From Isochrysis galbana (lineage: Eukaryota; Haptophyta; Isochrysidales; Isochrysidaceae): a stretch of 64,000 nucleotides of DNA. The first letter of the stretch is position 1. The number at the start of each line of letters is the position of its first letter. Location: contig CM030932.1 of assembly GCA_018136815.1 (NCBI GenBank), positions 1,777,284 to 1,841,283 on the forward strand, read 5' to 3'. The position numbers and the translations under genes were made by a program. Below the pieces are notes generated by a model. The model had not been told where the DNA came from. It worked only from the letters and a program-made list of their open reading frames with translations, and made no database searches. Positions 43,667 through 55,079 of this stretch are shown piece by piece.

Positions 43667-46600
43667 TTAGCAGAACGCGGGCGAGTAAGTCGGGCGTGTG
43701 CCCATCAGTGGCGTCGAGGTAGGGCCATCGGCACGCGCGACGAGAAGAGGCTCCTTGAGTGCTAGCGACTTCACCATCGAGGCAGGAGGTGCGAGAGCGC
43801 GTTGGCCGGCGACCAAAGCGCCCATGCCAAGGAGAGCGCCACCGACAAACACGGCGAAGATGGTAATCGGGCCGGCAGCGGCAGCACCGCCGACCACTTC
43901 GGGGAGGGCGATCATTTCAGTTGCAAGCACGGAGACCGCAGATGAGTAGGCGGGCACGTACGGGGCGATGAGGCCGCGGCCGCCGTTGATGGCCATGAAA
44001 AGTTGTGCGAACACCACGGAGATGATGGCCATGAGCTTCATCAAGATGTTGAGGGCGGGGCCAGAGGTATCCTTGAGTGGGTCGCCAACGGTGTCCCCGG
44101 TGACCGCCGCCTTGAAGATCTGGCTCATCTTAGTGTTGACGCGGCCTCCTGAGACGGTATCCGGTTCCAGCTTGCCGATGAGAGCATCCATGGCGCCCTT
44201 CGAGATGTATTTCTTCGCGTTGTCCCATGCACCTCCCGTGTTGGACGCAGAGATGGCCATCTACTCCGTTTACCAGGATGGCCAAGAATGGGAAGGGCAG
44301 AAGGGCGATTACTTTCGCGCGGTGACGTCGGGCCATGCCTAGCCAATGCGCGAGGGATAGGGTCCAGTAGGCCACAGGCGGGATCAGCGTTTGGCTCACC
44401 TGGATGCCTGAGGCAATGCCACCTGCAAGGAGGCCAGTGACGGCGCGAGTGCCGAAGAACACGCCGCACAGGACGGGGGAAAGCATCACCAACGCGCCTG
44501 GGGCGATCATCTGACAGGACAGGTCGGTGGAGTAGATGGATGGGAAGCGGAAAGCCAGTTTCGAATTATAATCAGGCGGCCGTGCCCCAGCGCGCCGCAA
44601 GCACACAGGCATGTGCCCACGCCATCCCATCGGGAAAGGGCACCTCCTCGAGCGACGCATCCGTCGAAATCTTGATACAAGTATCATAGTCCGGGCGATC
44701 GGGGTGGTTGGGGATGAGGAGGTTGGGGTTGGCGTCGAACTGGCGCTTGATTTCGATGACCATCGCATTGGCCGCCTTGCCGACTGACTTCATTGTGAGC
44801 GCCGAGAACCAGTAGGGCAGCATCGCGCCTACCAGGAGGCCCGCGAAGGTGAGGGGGTCGAGCAAATCGACTGTCATGTCGCCGCCGCCCATGTCGTTGA
44901 GACGCGTAACAAAGGCACCGAAGAGTGCAAGTCCGACCAGACAAGCAGAGCCAATGGCGAAGCCCTTGCCGATAGCAGCGGTGGTGTTGCCGGCCGCATC
45001 GAGTGCGTCGGTCTTCTCGCGGACGGACGGGTGGAGCTCGCACATCTCGGCGATGCCTCCCGCATTGTCACAGACAGGGCCATAGACGTCGATCGAGAGA
45101 CAAGTGGCAAGGGTGGAGAGCATGCCCAGAGCCGAGAGCGCGATGCCATAAAAGCCCGCGAGGGTGGACGAGGCGAATGCAATGAAGGCGACAATGAGGA
45201 CGGGCACGATGGCCGACTTGTAGCCCAGAGCAAGACCGTAAATGATGTTGGTGGCAGCACCTGTACGGCACGAGTTGGCCACCTCCTGTTTGGGTGGGGG
45301 GAGGGGGCGGGGGATCACAGGGGCGCCGTTCATACGCTAGGCTCGAGTCGACATGACAAATGCGACTAAAGCATCCGGTCATCACCTGGACCGGCGAGTA
45401 GGAGAACGACGTGTAATACTCAGTAATGAAGCCAATGGCACAACCGCCCCAGAGGCCGAAGCCGACGCAGAAGAAGGCCTTGAGTGGCGATGAGCAGACA
45501 CCATTGATCACAAAGCCACCGACACAGGAGCCGCACGTTGCAGCTGGAAGGAAGAAATGGGCGAGTAAATAGATGGTGGGCGTCATAAGGAGCGTTGAGA
45601 CGAAGAGCTGCATTTTGAGTGCAGACTCAATACCACGCTCATCCTTAACCGGAAGGAGGTCAGTGGCAACAAACGAGGTGATGAGGCACACGATGATGCC
45701 AGCGCCGGAGATGGTCAATGGGAAGAGGAGCGCGCCCCATCCCGCCGCGACGATCATTGGAGAGGAGGCGCCAACGAGCAGCGCAGCGCATGAGGCCTCG
45801 CCGAATGAGCCAAAGAGATCTGAACCCATACCGGCGACATCGCCCACATTGTCACCCACATTGTCAGCGATGGTGCCTGGGTTGTGAGGATCGTCCTCAG
45901 GCAAGTTCTCGACAACCTGTGGATCGGGCCATCCGGAGTGCCGCTCGGTGCGTGGGGTTCCTGCGCACATGCTCTGTGGGTAAAGGCCGGGGCAGGCAAA
46001 CTACGCACCTTGCCGGCAAGATCGGCGCCCACATCTGCCGCCTTGGTGTAGATGCCGCCACCCACACGGCCAAACATGGCGATGGATGAGCCGCCTAGAC
46101 CGAAGCCGGCAATGCATTCCATGAGGCGGAGGGTGCCGACCTCGTCGTCAGAGAAGAAGGGACGCAAAGCGATTATGAGGAAGTAGAGCGACATCAGCGC
46201 GACGCCGGTGAGCGAGAAGCCCATGACGCCACCGGCGCGGAAGGCTGTGTTGAATGAGTGTGTCCAGCCATGTGGAGCAGGTGCACAAGCGCCAACTGTG
46301 CAACGAGCATTGGAGAAGACGGCGACACGCATACCGATAAAGCCCGAGATGATGGACGTGATGGCCCCAACAGCAAATGAGATAGCTGACATCGTTCCGT
46401 TGGACCAGGTCCACACACCTGCCTCGTCTTTGGTGGCCCATGATATGAGTAGTGTGATGCCTGCCGAGACAACGACAACAAAAACAGCACATAGGCGGTA
46501 CTCTGCATTGAGGAACGAGGACGCCCCCAGCGTGATGGCCGCGTACAGCTCGACAAGCTTGGCATTTTGCTCCGCCGACTCGGCACTTCGTGACGCACCC

Positions 46601-46667
46601 GGCGCGGAGGTGACGTCGAGAAGCACCGCTGCTACTTGACGGAGGAGGAAGATGGAGAAAAGGACAC
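43667..46667 (-). CDS. K+-dependent H+-translocating inorganic pyrophosphatase, first exon unresolved
   Basis: Five exons on the minus strand give 844 residues: 46667-46009, 45916-45386, 45285-44644, 44510-44400 and 44260-43667. The membrane enzyme hydrolyses pyrophosphate to pump protons into vacuoles or acidocalcisomes. Signatures: [94 protein letters not shown], where Ala in this block is the K+-dependent (type I) form; [17 protein letters not shown]; and [20 protein letters not shown]. About 15 hydrophobic segments are visible. The 46667 acceptor is phase 1, so at least one earlier exon with the true start is missing. Upstream is a C-run and a composition-biased region in which I could not place it. 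Introns are 92, 100, 133 and 139 bp. The stop is TAA. Confidence 0.96.
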
Positions 46668-47089
46668 CTGTGCACAACGGGGGGGGGGGAGGGGGAGATT
46701 TGGGGCTTCTTTCCTCGATGGCCGTGTGCGGGGGAGAGGGCGGGGGGCGGGGCGGCAAAATTGAGGAGGGTGAGGAAGGGGTCAGCCGCTTGGCGGATGG
46801 CACGCTTGGCGGATGGCACGCTCGCTTCGCGGGGCGTGCAGCCCGTGCATCGCCACAGTGCACTCGCTGCGCTTTGGCGCACCGATGATGCCTGTGGTGA
46901 TGATCAGGATGGGTGCAGGCAGGTCGGAAGCGGCGGCGACGACACCGCCGTGTACGCACGAGCCGGTCGCGAGGATCTCGTCCATCTGCACTGAGCCGAT
47001 CGCGGGTGCCTCTGGGAGAGACGACGGGGGGAGGGGACGAGGGGACGAAAGGGCCGAGCGGTGCGGGTGGGGCCGAGGGGGCCGAGGAG

Positions 47090-47640
47090 TGCGGGGGGGG
47101 AGGGGGGAGAGTCGCGGCGCGACGATTGCGCCCGCGCGGGGGGAAGGCGCGCGGGGGGGGAGGCGCGCGCGCGGGGGGGGGGGAGGCGCGGGGGGGGGGG
47201 AGGCGCGCGGGGGGGGGGAAGGCGCGGGGGGGGGAAGGCGCGGGGGGGGGGAGGCGCGCGGGGGGGGAAGGCGCGCGGGGGGGAAGGCGCGCGGGGGAGG
47301 AGGCGCGGGGGGGGAAGGCGCGCGGGAGGGGGGGGAAGGCGCGGGGGGGGGAGGCGCGCGGGGGAGGAGGCGCGGGGGGGGAAGGCGCGCGGGAGGGGGG
47401 GAAGGCGCGGGGGGGGGAGGCGCGCGGGGGGGGGGGGGGGGGGGGGCGCCGTCGGGGAGCGGGGGAGGGCGGGGAGAGGGGAGAGGGGGAGGCTCCCCCC
47501 CCACCCCCCGCCTCCCCCCCTCCCCCACGCCTCCCCCACCAGCCGGGCTTTCCCGCCCTGCCCCCCCCCTCCCCCCCTCCCCCCCCGCCCCCTCCCGCCC
47601 CGCGCCGTCGCCGCTTCCCCCCGCCGCCCCCCCCCCCCCA
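47090..47640. repeat. G-run tract switching to C-run tract
   Basis: From 47090 to 47450 the + strand is an irregular array of GGCGCGCGGGGGGGGAA-like units (about 14-20 bp). From 47498 to 47640 it is C-rich instead. Long Arg/Gly or Pro/Arg ORFs on both strands are compositional. The G-runs would form G-quadruplexes, and assembly here deserves suspicion. Confidence 0.9.
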
Positions 47641-48084
47641 AGTTATCGACCGACCAGGGGTAGAGCAGAGGTAGTACTTTACAAGATTTCATCTCGGAAA
47701 ACCTAATCACTTGCTGAATACCTTTCTTCCTCCCCCACAAGACACAAGGCAACTCGCGATTTTACGGTGATTCTACGAAGAGAGAAGAGAGCATTCGTGA
47801 GCGGGTACTCTTCCGTTGCCCCCCTCTCTCGCTCTCGCTCTCTTCGTCGGTGATCGGCGGTGGCAGGCGGTGAGCGGTGAGGCGGTGACGTCAGAGATCC
47901 GCGCCAAGTACGATGCACTTCTTGCTACTAGCACCCCCGTCGAGAGGCTACACACTCTCGGGAAAGCGAGTGACTGGCCGGCCAGCAGCCAGCAGCGCGC
48001 CGACTCGCGCGCCGGCGGCCCCCGCCAGACACCACAAATGCAAATGCACAGGCACAGGGCAACAGGGCAACAGGGCAACAGGGC

Positions 48085-48540
48085 ATCTAGGGGCCACCTG
48101 GACAGTCGCGCCAATCGCGCAGGCCGCGCGCCGAAACCTCGTCGAAATCAACCATCCGCCATCCGCCGAGCCCTTTTGAACGTTGAGCCGTCGCCGAGGG
48201 ACGAGGGAGGCCCGGAGAGCCCAACTTCGAACCGATGCCGGGCGCTCTACGCTCTGCGTGCTGCGTGCCCAGAGCCCAGAGGCTGCAACCTCAGGTTTGG
48301 TTATTTTTTTGACAAATGCCCCCATGAAATGAATATAAACATTTAAGGACAAGACACCCCCCCTTCCCCCCCGACAGATTTTTAGATTTTTGGGGGTGGT
48401 GATATGGCAAATGAGGCAAAGCTTAGGGGTAGAATTGTAGAAGGTGTAGAAAATGGCAATGGGGAGGGGGGGTAAAAAAAAGGGGGGAACCTCAAGTTGC
48501 ACCCTCGCTCCGCGTTTTCGTCGACGATCCATCCAAATGC
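48085..48540. repeat. Copies of the 10104-10487 repeat family
   Basis: GACAGTCGCGCCAATCGCGC, GGGAGGCCCGGAGAGCCCAA and GTTTTCGTCGACGATCCATC match 10257-10410. Confidence 0.6.
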
Positions 48541-48603
48541 CCCCCCACCACCTCCTCCACCCCCTCCCCTCGCCATATGGCGACTCTTCCTCTTCCCGCG
48601 CAT

Positions 48604-49075
48604 CATCACAGCAGGGTGACCTCGACCTTGAGCTTCCTCAGCTGTGAGAGCATTGGCTGGCGCTCCGCGCCAATCAGGTTGCGCGAGAGGTCCACCGATG
48701 ACAGCCGAGAGCTCTGCGCCAGCTCGCACAAGCGTTCACCCTCGCAGGGCCGATACGGTTGCGGTTGAGCACAGGAGCCTCTTCATCCTCCAGCATGCGC
48801 CGGCCTCGGGCGCGCGACAGATCATGTCTCATGTCAAGTGTCAAGTGTCAAGCAGTGTAAGTGTGTAAGGTGTAAGGTGTAAGTAAAGTGTAAGTGCTGT
48901 CAAGGGACTCGTGCCGTCGAAAACCGCATTTGACAGACGCACGACGCACGGGTGAGAGGTTGGCGGAGACGTCGAAGGTACTCCACTCGATGCGCGAGAG
49001 GCGTGGCAGCGCGGCCTTCGAGAGCGTGCGGAGGACATCGCCGCCTGCGTATCCCAAGCGCAGCCGGGGGGGCCG
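48604..49075 (-). pseudogene. Possible leucine-rich-repeat remnant
   Basis: Minus-strand peptides in different frames look like pieces of ribonuclease-inhibitor-type LRRs: RLSSVDLSRNLIGAERQPML followed by LSQLRKLKVEVTLL and a stop (48732-48604); APVLNRNRIGPA just upstream in another frame; and LRLGYAGGDVLRTLSKAALP with FDVSANLS (49075-48920). The frame changes between pieces could be introns or decay. Too little is preserved for a firm call. Confidence 0.35.
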
Positions 49076-49625
49076 GAGCAAGGGCGGGAGGAGGAGGAGT
49101 CGGGAGGAGGAGGAGGAGGAGGAGGAGCCGAGGACCGAGGAGCCGAGAAGCGAGGAGCCTCATCGGGGGAGCCGTGCGCCGTGCGTGGCCAGCCCTCCGA
49201 CAGAGGGAGGGGGCTCGATCGCTGGCGGAGCTCCTGGAAGGAGCGCGCGACAGCGAAAGAACGAAGTCCGAACAAGGAGGTACCTTCCTTCCTCCTCACT
49301 GCTAACGAGGGTTACTATTAAACCGGAGTACTTTTGTTCTTTTTTTTGCTCTCGGGAGCGCCTACTCTCAGGACTAAGCTTCCGAGGGCGGAGCGGGGCG
49401 TGCGGCGCGCCGGCGGAGTCGCCGTGCGTGGCCTGCTCTCCAAGGGAGAGGGCTCTACCGCTGCCTGAGGGGCTGACCGAAGAGCGGCGTCGCTGGCAGC
49501 GAGAGAGGGGAATCCGGAGAGAAGAGTCCAGATCCCTTGCGCAGTGTGAACGGTGTTACTTGAAACCCTAAGGAACAGGCAACTAGCGGCTGGCGCTGGC
49601 AGCTGCGTCCATCGATCGCCCTCCG

Positions 49626-50763
49626 ATGTGGTCAATGGCGCTGCGACGCGGCTCGGTCGCCTTACATGGTCCTCACGTCGCGCGACGAGGCCGCGCGAGC
49701 CTCACAGAAAGTTTTGCCGAGCTGGCTCTCGGGACCGGGCGGAGGGGCGAGCGGTCTGACAGCCTGACTGACGAGATGCGCGAGGAGCGAGCGATGCATG
49801 CGCTCCGGATAGAGAACAGCGATGCCGATCCCGCCACACTGGCCATGATCCGCAGGCTTCGTCTTGGCCGTGAGAAAGGCTGGCACGACCAGAAGCGTGC
49901 AAGCCAGCGCAAGGCGAAGCTGAGTGCACGGCTCGCCCACCCCGCCGTCGAGCTTGGCAAGACTAGTGGCCTCACTGGTGATGACCTGCTAAAGGTGCGC
50001 CTGCGGCACGTCAGTACCGTACCCGAGCAGTCGTCACTCTTCCCACCCACACTTGGGCCAGGTCAACCGCTACAGGCTGCCTGAGGTAGCGCTGTTCGGC
50101 CATTCCAACTGTGGCAAATCGGCGCTGCTCAATGCCCTCGTCGGTGTCCGTGCTCGCACTGGTATTGCTGAAGTCGACTCGCGCGCAGGATGGACGATGC
50201 GGCTCCACTTCTACTGGGTGCGCCCGCGTGGTCTGCTCGACAAGGCTGCCGCGGGTGCGGAGCGTGGCGCCGTGCTGGTCGACACTCCGGGCTACGGCCA
50301 TGCAGTTGGAGAACGTGCAGAACTCCGCCATTGGCGCTCGCTCATTGACACATACATCGACGCCTCGCCCTCGCTCCGTCTCGCCCTTCTCCTTATCGAC
50401 TGCACGCGCGGGCTCTGTGACGCTGACCGGAGAGTGCTTCGTCTTCTGAGCGCGCGGGGCGTGCGCACTATCGCCGCGCTTACCAAGTGCGACCTGCTCG
50501 CTCCTGACCCGCTTGCACGCTCTCATCGCGTGGTTTTAGCACAAATTGACGAGGCCAACCGACGCCGGGACGGCGCGCCCGTAGACCCGCGCGGCGCACG
50601 GCTGTCGCTCCTCTCGTCGCACTTCTACACTGGCATTGAACAACTCTGGGATGAGCTCGACCACGAGCTGGGGCTACAGATGCCATGTGGTGACCAAATT
50701 GACAGCGGGCGTTGTGGCAGCCATGGGCGAACTATCGTCGAGCGGCGTAATGATCATATGTAG
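49626..50763 (+). CDS. EngB/YihA-type GTPase (TRAFAC), probably organellar
   Basis: Two exons (49626-49994 and 50062-50763) are joined by a 67-bp phase-0 GT-AG intron and encode 356 residues. EngB proteins and their organellar relatives act in large ribosomal subunit assembly. The G domain starts RYRLPEVALFGHSNCGKS (P-loop 136-143), in the usual P-E-V/I-A position of EngB. A divergent G2 (AEVDSRAGWTMRLHFY) lacks the common PGxT. G3 is VDTPGYG, G4 is LTKCD and a G5-like LLSSH follows. The exon-1 part of 123 residues is basic with Ser/Arg at the start (MWSMALRRGSVALHG), so it could carry a mitochondrial or plastid presequence, plus a charged helical stretch. The C-terminus after residue 330 is not conserved. 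The stop is TAG. Confidence 0.92.
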
Positions 50764-51345
50764 CAGACGGCCGGGGGAGGGGAGCTGGCAGGGAGCTGGA
50801 CCATTGCTTTGCGCGAGACCGTCGAGGTGGAGATGCCTGTTGCGGCATTGCCCCGGAAAGTGTAGGCGACTGCGTGCGTGCTACTTTGGTAAGTCGCAAA
50901 TGAGCCGAATAAGTAATTGCGACGTTGACATTGAAATAAGTTGCGGGAGGTGGGCGACTGGTTGCGGGCTATCGTGCATCGTGATCCCGCAGGCGTAGGA
51001 CCTTTTCGCAGCGCGTCTCCATCCTCAATGCGAGAGGCACTTGACTTATGGCTGGCCAACCACGCTAGCTACTTTTATACATAGGGGTGTCGCAATCATC
51101 ACAAATGATGCGATTTAGGGTCTTGCTTTTGCGTTGTCTTCATGGTGTGCCCGAAGCCCAGGTCTGCCCGTGGGCGTTAGGGTCGCCCTAACCTCATTTG
51201 CTCATTTGGCGCTTCATGTTATGCGTTGTTCCCCCTTGGGCCTATCCGCTATTTTTTTGCCATGTTTGGAGGTACAGGTGTGGGTGCCGCGAGGGGTTTT
51301 GCTTCGTAGGGCGTAGGCGTAGGGCGTTGTTGATGTTTGACTCTT
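50764..51345. other. 3' flank of GTPase gene
   Basis: No gene is visible. Confidence 0.45.
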
Positions 51346-51515
51346 CAAAAAAAACTTCATAATATTCTTCCCGCGCACGCGACTCTGGACTCTGGCCCCA
51401 CTACTTTCACGCAAGGGTTCTACACCCCCACTCCCCCGGCCCTTCCCCCCTCCCCCCCCCCCCCATCTGGCGACTCCCCACTCGCCCCACGTGCACTCCT
51501 AGCTAGGGGGATAGG
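51345..51515 (-). mobile_element. Second-family LINE tail copy
   Basis: AACTTCATAATATTCTTCCCGCGCACGCG, CACCCCCACTCCCCCGGCCC and GGGGGATAGGG match 25010-25150 and 38040-38190. Confidence 0.6.
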
Positions 51516-51549
51516 GGATAGGGATTGTGATGGGCTGTGTAGAGCTGTG

Positions 51550-52085
51550 GCTGTGGTGCGACTGGGTGTGAGTGGGAGGTGAGAAGTAACATGGGATGTA
51601 TGGCTCACTTGGAGCGTGGGAGGGGAGACAACAGGGAGCGAAGGAGCACACGGGGACGGGGCTGGGACCGTGGGCACACTCTCGGTCGACATGGGGCGTC
51701 GCGGCACAAGGACGGAGACGAGGAGCAGACGGGAGAGGCACGGGGGGGCGCTCGAGCGGCGATGCTGAGCGTTCTTGGGACACCGAGGGAAAATGTCACG
51801 CGCGGGGGGAAGGGAATCGCGCGGGAAAGACCTAGACAAAAGGAGGCCGGAAACTCAAGGAAGCACTCGGGGAGAAACGGGAGGGGAGAGAGGGGGGAGG
51901 GCTTCCGCGGGGGAGCCGGGGAGAGGAGAGGAGAAGGGAGGGGGGGCGGACCGATACGGCACGATACGGGAAGAAGGGAGCTGGGGCGCGGCGACGGAGA
52001 GGGAGTCGCGCGGGAAGAGGGAAGACCTAAAAATGGAACATACGAGGGGGAAGTGTACAAGGCCCCCCCCTTTACCCGCGACACC
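51550..52085 (-). mobile_element. LTR-like segment of the copia element
   Basis: Its reverse complement matches 62745-63300: CTTGTACACTTCCCCCTCGT, CCGTATCGGTCCGCCCCCCC, GCACGCTCCAA-type and CACACCCAG-type blocks, in order, with small indels. It lies directly 3' of the copia RNase H on the minus strand, the expected place for a 3' LTR. Exact ends are not defined. Confidence 0.7.
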
Positions 52086-52163
52086 CCCCCCGATGCGAGA
52101 GCCGGTGTCGGGGCGGCGCGCGCATCGCAGAAGGCGGGGAGAGGGGAGACGGGGCCGAATGAT

Positions 52164-52793
52164 TCAGGCAGAGGCATGGGCCCAGGCGTTGGTGGCGTAG
52201 CGAACGCATGCGTCGAGCTTGCGCTTGGGGAGCCACTTCGTCAGGAAATCGGCCGCCATGTGCTCTGTGCCGACGTGGCGGAGGGCGACTTCGCCGGCGG
52301 CAACGCGCTGGAGGAGCGTGTGATATCGGCGCATGAAGTGGCGCGCGCGGGAGGGGGCGGATCGCAGCGAGCCGACGCGCATGTTGGCGAGGTTGTCGGT
52401 CCCGATGAGGGTAGGCCCCTCAAGCGGGACGCCGATGGCGCGCAAGATCTCGCGCGCGTAGGAGACGCCTTCGGCGGCCTTGCAGGAGGCGATGCCCTCA
52501 GCCTCCATGGAAGAGTCGACGACGAGTGCGAGCTTTTTTGTCTGGTGCATGACGGCGCCGCCGCCGAAAGTGAGCAAGACGGCGTAGATGTTGCGGTCGC
52601 CCCACGTGGCGTCGGCGAGGGCTTCGAGGTGCGCGGGGGCGGGCTCAGACAGATCGACGTGGGCGGCGATGGCGGCCGTGAAGCGCGGAGAAGAGGAGAG
52701 AGCGAGGCCGCCGTAGGTGATGCCAACGTCCCGCTCGTGGTGGACGATTGCGAGGACGGCCCGGGCGACGTCGTAGCTCGATCCATAATACAA
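52164..52793 (-). mobile_element. Ty1/copia pol fragment: RNase H
   Basis: The 209-residue frame carries the copia RNase H: DATWGDRNIYAVLLTFGGG, SSMEAEGIASCKAAEG, LIGTDNLANMRVG, and the C-terminal LRHVGTEHMAADFLTK with LPKRKLDACV. Catalytic Asp, Glu and Asp are present. The reverse transcriptase is missing upstream, where the sequence changes to the degenerate repeat of 52915-53095. The 535-codon plus-strand ORF over the same DNA is its antisense. Confidence 0.92.
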
Positions 52794-52914
52794 GCAAACA
52801 CTTCAGCGCGCGGAGACAGATGTCCGTTGTCATACGAAAACAGGAGTTTCATTGAAGAATACCAAATGAAGGGTAACGGAGCGAGAGAGATCGAATTGAG
52901 GCGATTCTCAACAA

Positions 52915-53100
52915 CGGTATCTGGATATATGACGGATAACCGGGTACCTGGAAGTATCTGGTATGCCAGGATTTACTATCTGGATATCCGGCTGCCTGGT
53001 AGCGCGGCGCACGATCCCTATCTGGATACCTGGATCCGTCTACTTAATAGGCAAAGATACCTATTATCTGGATATCTGGTAAACCGGTTACGGGTCTTAC
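52915..53100. repeat. Degenerate TATCTGGATAYCTGG repeats
   Basis: At least five irregularly spaced units of TATCTGGATATCTGG/TACCTGG occur between 52918 and 53095. Related ATATATGGTAATA pieces are at 53345-53390. Confidence 0.7.
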
Positions 53101-53399
53101 TCGGTGCACTTGCACCATGGGACGGATGCGCGCCTAGTCGCCACCATCGTGAGGAAGACGAGGGCGAGGAGAGAGCTGGAGGGTGAGCGAGGAGGGAGGA
53201 GGGAGGCAGGCAGTAGGAGCCTTCTCTCTCTGGTAGGTCGATGAGAGGAGGGCGAAGGGGAGAGGGGGGAGGGGACCGGGGGGGGGGGGGGGAGAGAGAG
53301 AGAGAGACCAAAAGACATACCAGTTGTTTACGTTAGTGTTCTCGCCATATACGGTAATATATGGTGTTTTCGCAATATATGGTAATAATTCCCCGGTCC

Positions 53400-54105
53400 C
53401 AGGGGGTGTCCCCATGGTTCCCGACCGCCCTCCGCGCCCAGAGTTCCCCCGCGGAAGGAGTGAACGCACGGCGCCCTAAGGACGGCTCGTATGTTGCGTC
53501 CGACTCAGTGTAGCCTTGCTCCTCATCTGAGGGCGGCTCCTGAGTGGCAGGGGAGGTCGAGGTATGTGAGGCCATGGGTGGGTCCGATCGAGCTTGTGGC
53601 AGAAGAGTGTGATGTGCGCCCCTAGACGCACCCAAGCAGATTCCCTTCTGTGTGGTCATGTGTTGTGGTGTTGGGGGGTTAGTGCCATTGTGCGTTCTGC
53701 TGTTGGTTTTGGTTTTGGATTTGTGCCCATAAGGGCCACCCGGTCTCGGGCCGCGCTGCCGGGGCAGCGCGGCCGTCCCCAGGGTGGGAGAGGCCTCTGC
53801 CATAAGGCATGCCTGGTGGCTGTGTTGTTCGTCTTGTGTGGTGCTGGTCCTCTGTGTTCTACAGCTTGTGACCCACCATGGGGAGGGCCAGCATGGCTGC
53901 AGTGGCTGGTGTGGCCGGGGCCACGGGCCGTGCGGCGCGACCGGGGTCGCGCTCACCTGCTCGGCCTCTGCGGGCGGACGCGGTCGCTTCGCTTGCGACA
54001 GCTCCATGGGTGCCGGGGGGGGTCCCCGCGGCGGGGGACCCGAAGGAGAGGTGGGGAGCGGCGGCGCGCTCCATGGTGACCAACTATAAAGTTAGTTGAA
54101 TCAAG
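53400..54105 (-). mobile_element. LINE-like 5' head fragment
   Basis: It starts MERAAAPHLSFGSPA at the ATG 54074 and shifts frame into KRPRPPAEAEQVSATPVAPH and DATYEPSLGRRAF, matching 11481-10880. The leader at 54080-54105 reads CAACTAACTTTATAGTTGG upstream of the start codon. It is truncated near 53400. Confidence 0.65.
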
Positions 54106-54109
54106 CAAA

Positions 54110-54425
54110 CAACTAATCAAACAACGTAGAAATCGAACTCAGACGGAGCTAAGCACAAATCCAAAACACACCCCAAGTCACGTGTGCACCATAAGGACGA
54201 CCGAGAGAAAAGTGCCACGAGTGAAAAGTACAATAGGCCTGCCCTGAACACGCGTCCGTAACCGGGCCCATGGTAGTGTACCAGGGCCACACCCCCGACA
54301 CCGAAAAGACAAAGGAACGAGGGGGGAAGGGGAGGAAACGGAGGGAGGGGATGAAAAGGGCGATGTCCGCTATGTGGAGGTAGAGACCGAGTAGCGATAG
54401 GTGTGTAGCCCTGAATCTTCAGATC
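54110..54425 (+). mobile_element. LINE 3' tail, inverted twin of 4421-4720
   Basis: CCTGCCCTGAACACGCGTCC through GTGTAGCCCTGAATCTTCAG and a T-rich end is nearly the exact reverse complement of 4425-4720. It directly abuts the 5' end of the minus-strand head. Confidence 0.8.
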
Positions 54426-54560
54426 TTTTTTTCTTATGGCGGGGGGAGAAGGGCCGGGGGAGTGGGGGTGTAGAAAGTTTTCCTACGTGAGTAGAAAGTA
54501 GAGGGTCCACGGCCGCGTGTGCGGTGAGACTATTTAATATTTAATAGACTATTAAAAGGT
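54425..54560 (+). mobile_element. Second-family LINE tail copy
   Basis: GGCCGGGGGAGTGGGGGTGTAGAAAG through GTGCGGTGAGACTATTTAAT corresponds to 31790-31890. Confidence 0.55.
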
Positions 54561-54569
54561 TTATCGTTA

Positions 54570-54740
54570 TTTATCTCTCTCTCCTTCTCCCTCCCTCTCT
54601 CTCCCTCTCGCTCTGTGCCCCTTCCTTCCCTCCCTCCCTCTCGCTCACTCTCCCCTTCATCACCCTTCTCTCTCTGCCCCCCTCCCTCCCCCCCTCCCCC
54701 CCTCTCTCCCCTCCCCCCCCTCTTTCTCTTTCTCTCCAAG
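54570..54740. repeat. Pyrimidine-rich tract
   Basis: CT/CCT/CCC repeats. Plus- and minus-strand ORFs here are compositional. Confidence 0.85.
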
Positions 54741-55079
54741 CACGCATACGTGCGCGCGCATATGCTCACGTTCAGCGCGCGGTGCATGAGTGCTCGCGTT
54801 GCCATTCAAAAACGGAGACAAAAACGGAAGGGGTTGCAAAAACGGCAAAAGCGGCCTGTTTTTGGCCTTCACAGAAAAACGGTCAAAACGTATTTCCCAT
54901 CTAGGACCTAGGACTAGATTATTCGAGTCGTCTATGTCTATGTAAAGTACACAGGACACGCAGCACTGCCACCGGCAGAGCGCATTTTGTTTTTCGGCTG
55001 GTAGAGGTCGTCGGCCTTGGGCGGGGGGGAAGGCGCGAGAGGGGGGGAGGGGGTCCGCGGCGCGTCGGCAACGGCGGCG

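Noticed and set aside
46782..47752. Pro/Arg- and Gly/Arg-rich ORFs of 200-297 codons
   Set aside because: They are products of the G-run/C-run tract. A peptide at 46850-47010 (-) (PAPILIITTGIIGAP) was considered as the missing first exon of the pyrophosphatase but has no family resemblance I can defend.
51579..53186. 535-codon plus-strand ORF
   Set aside because: It is antisense to the copia RNase H and LTR-like segment, and the Gly/Arg-rich composition comes from those sequences.
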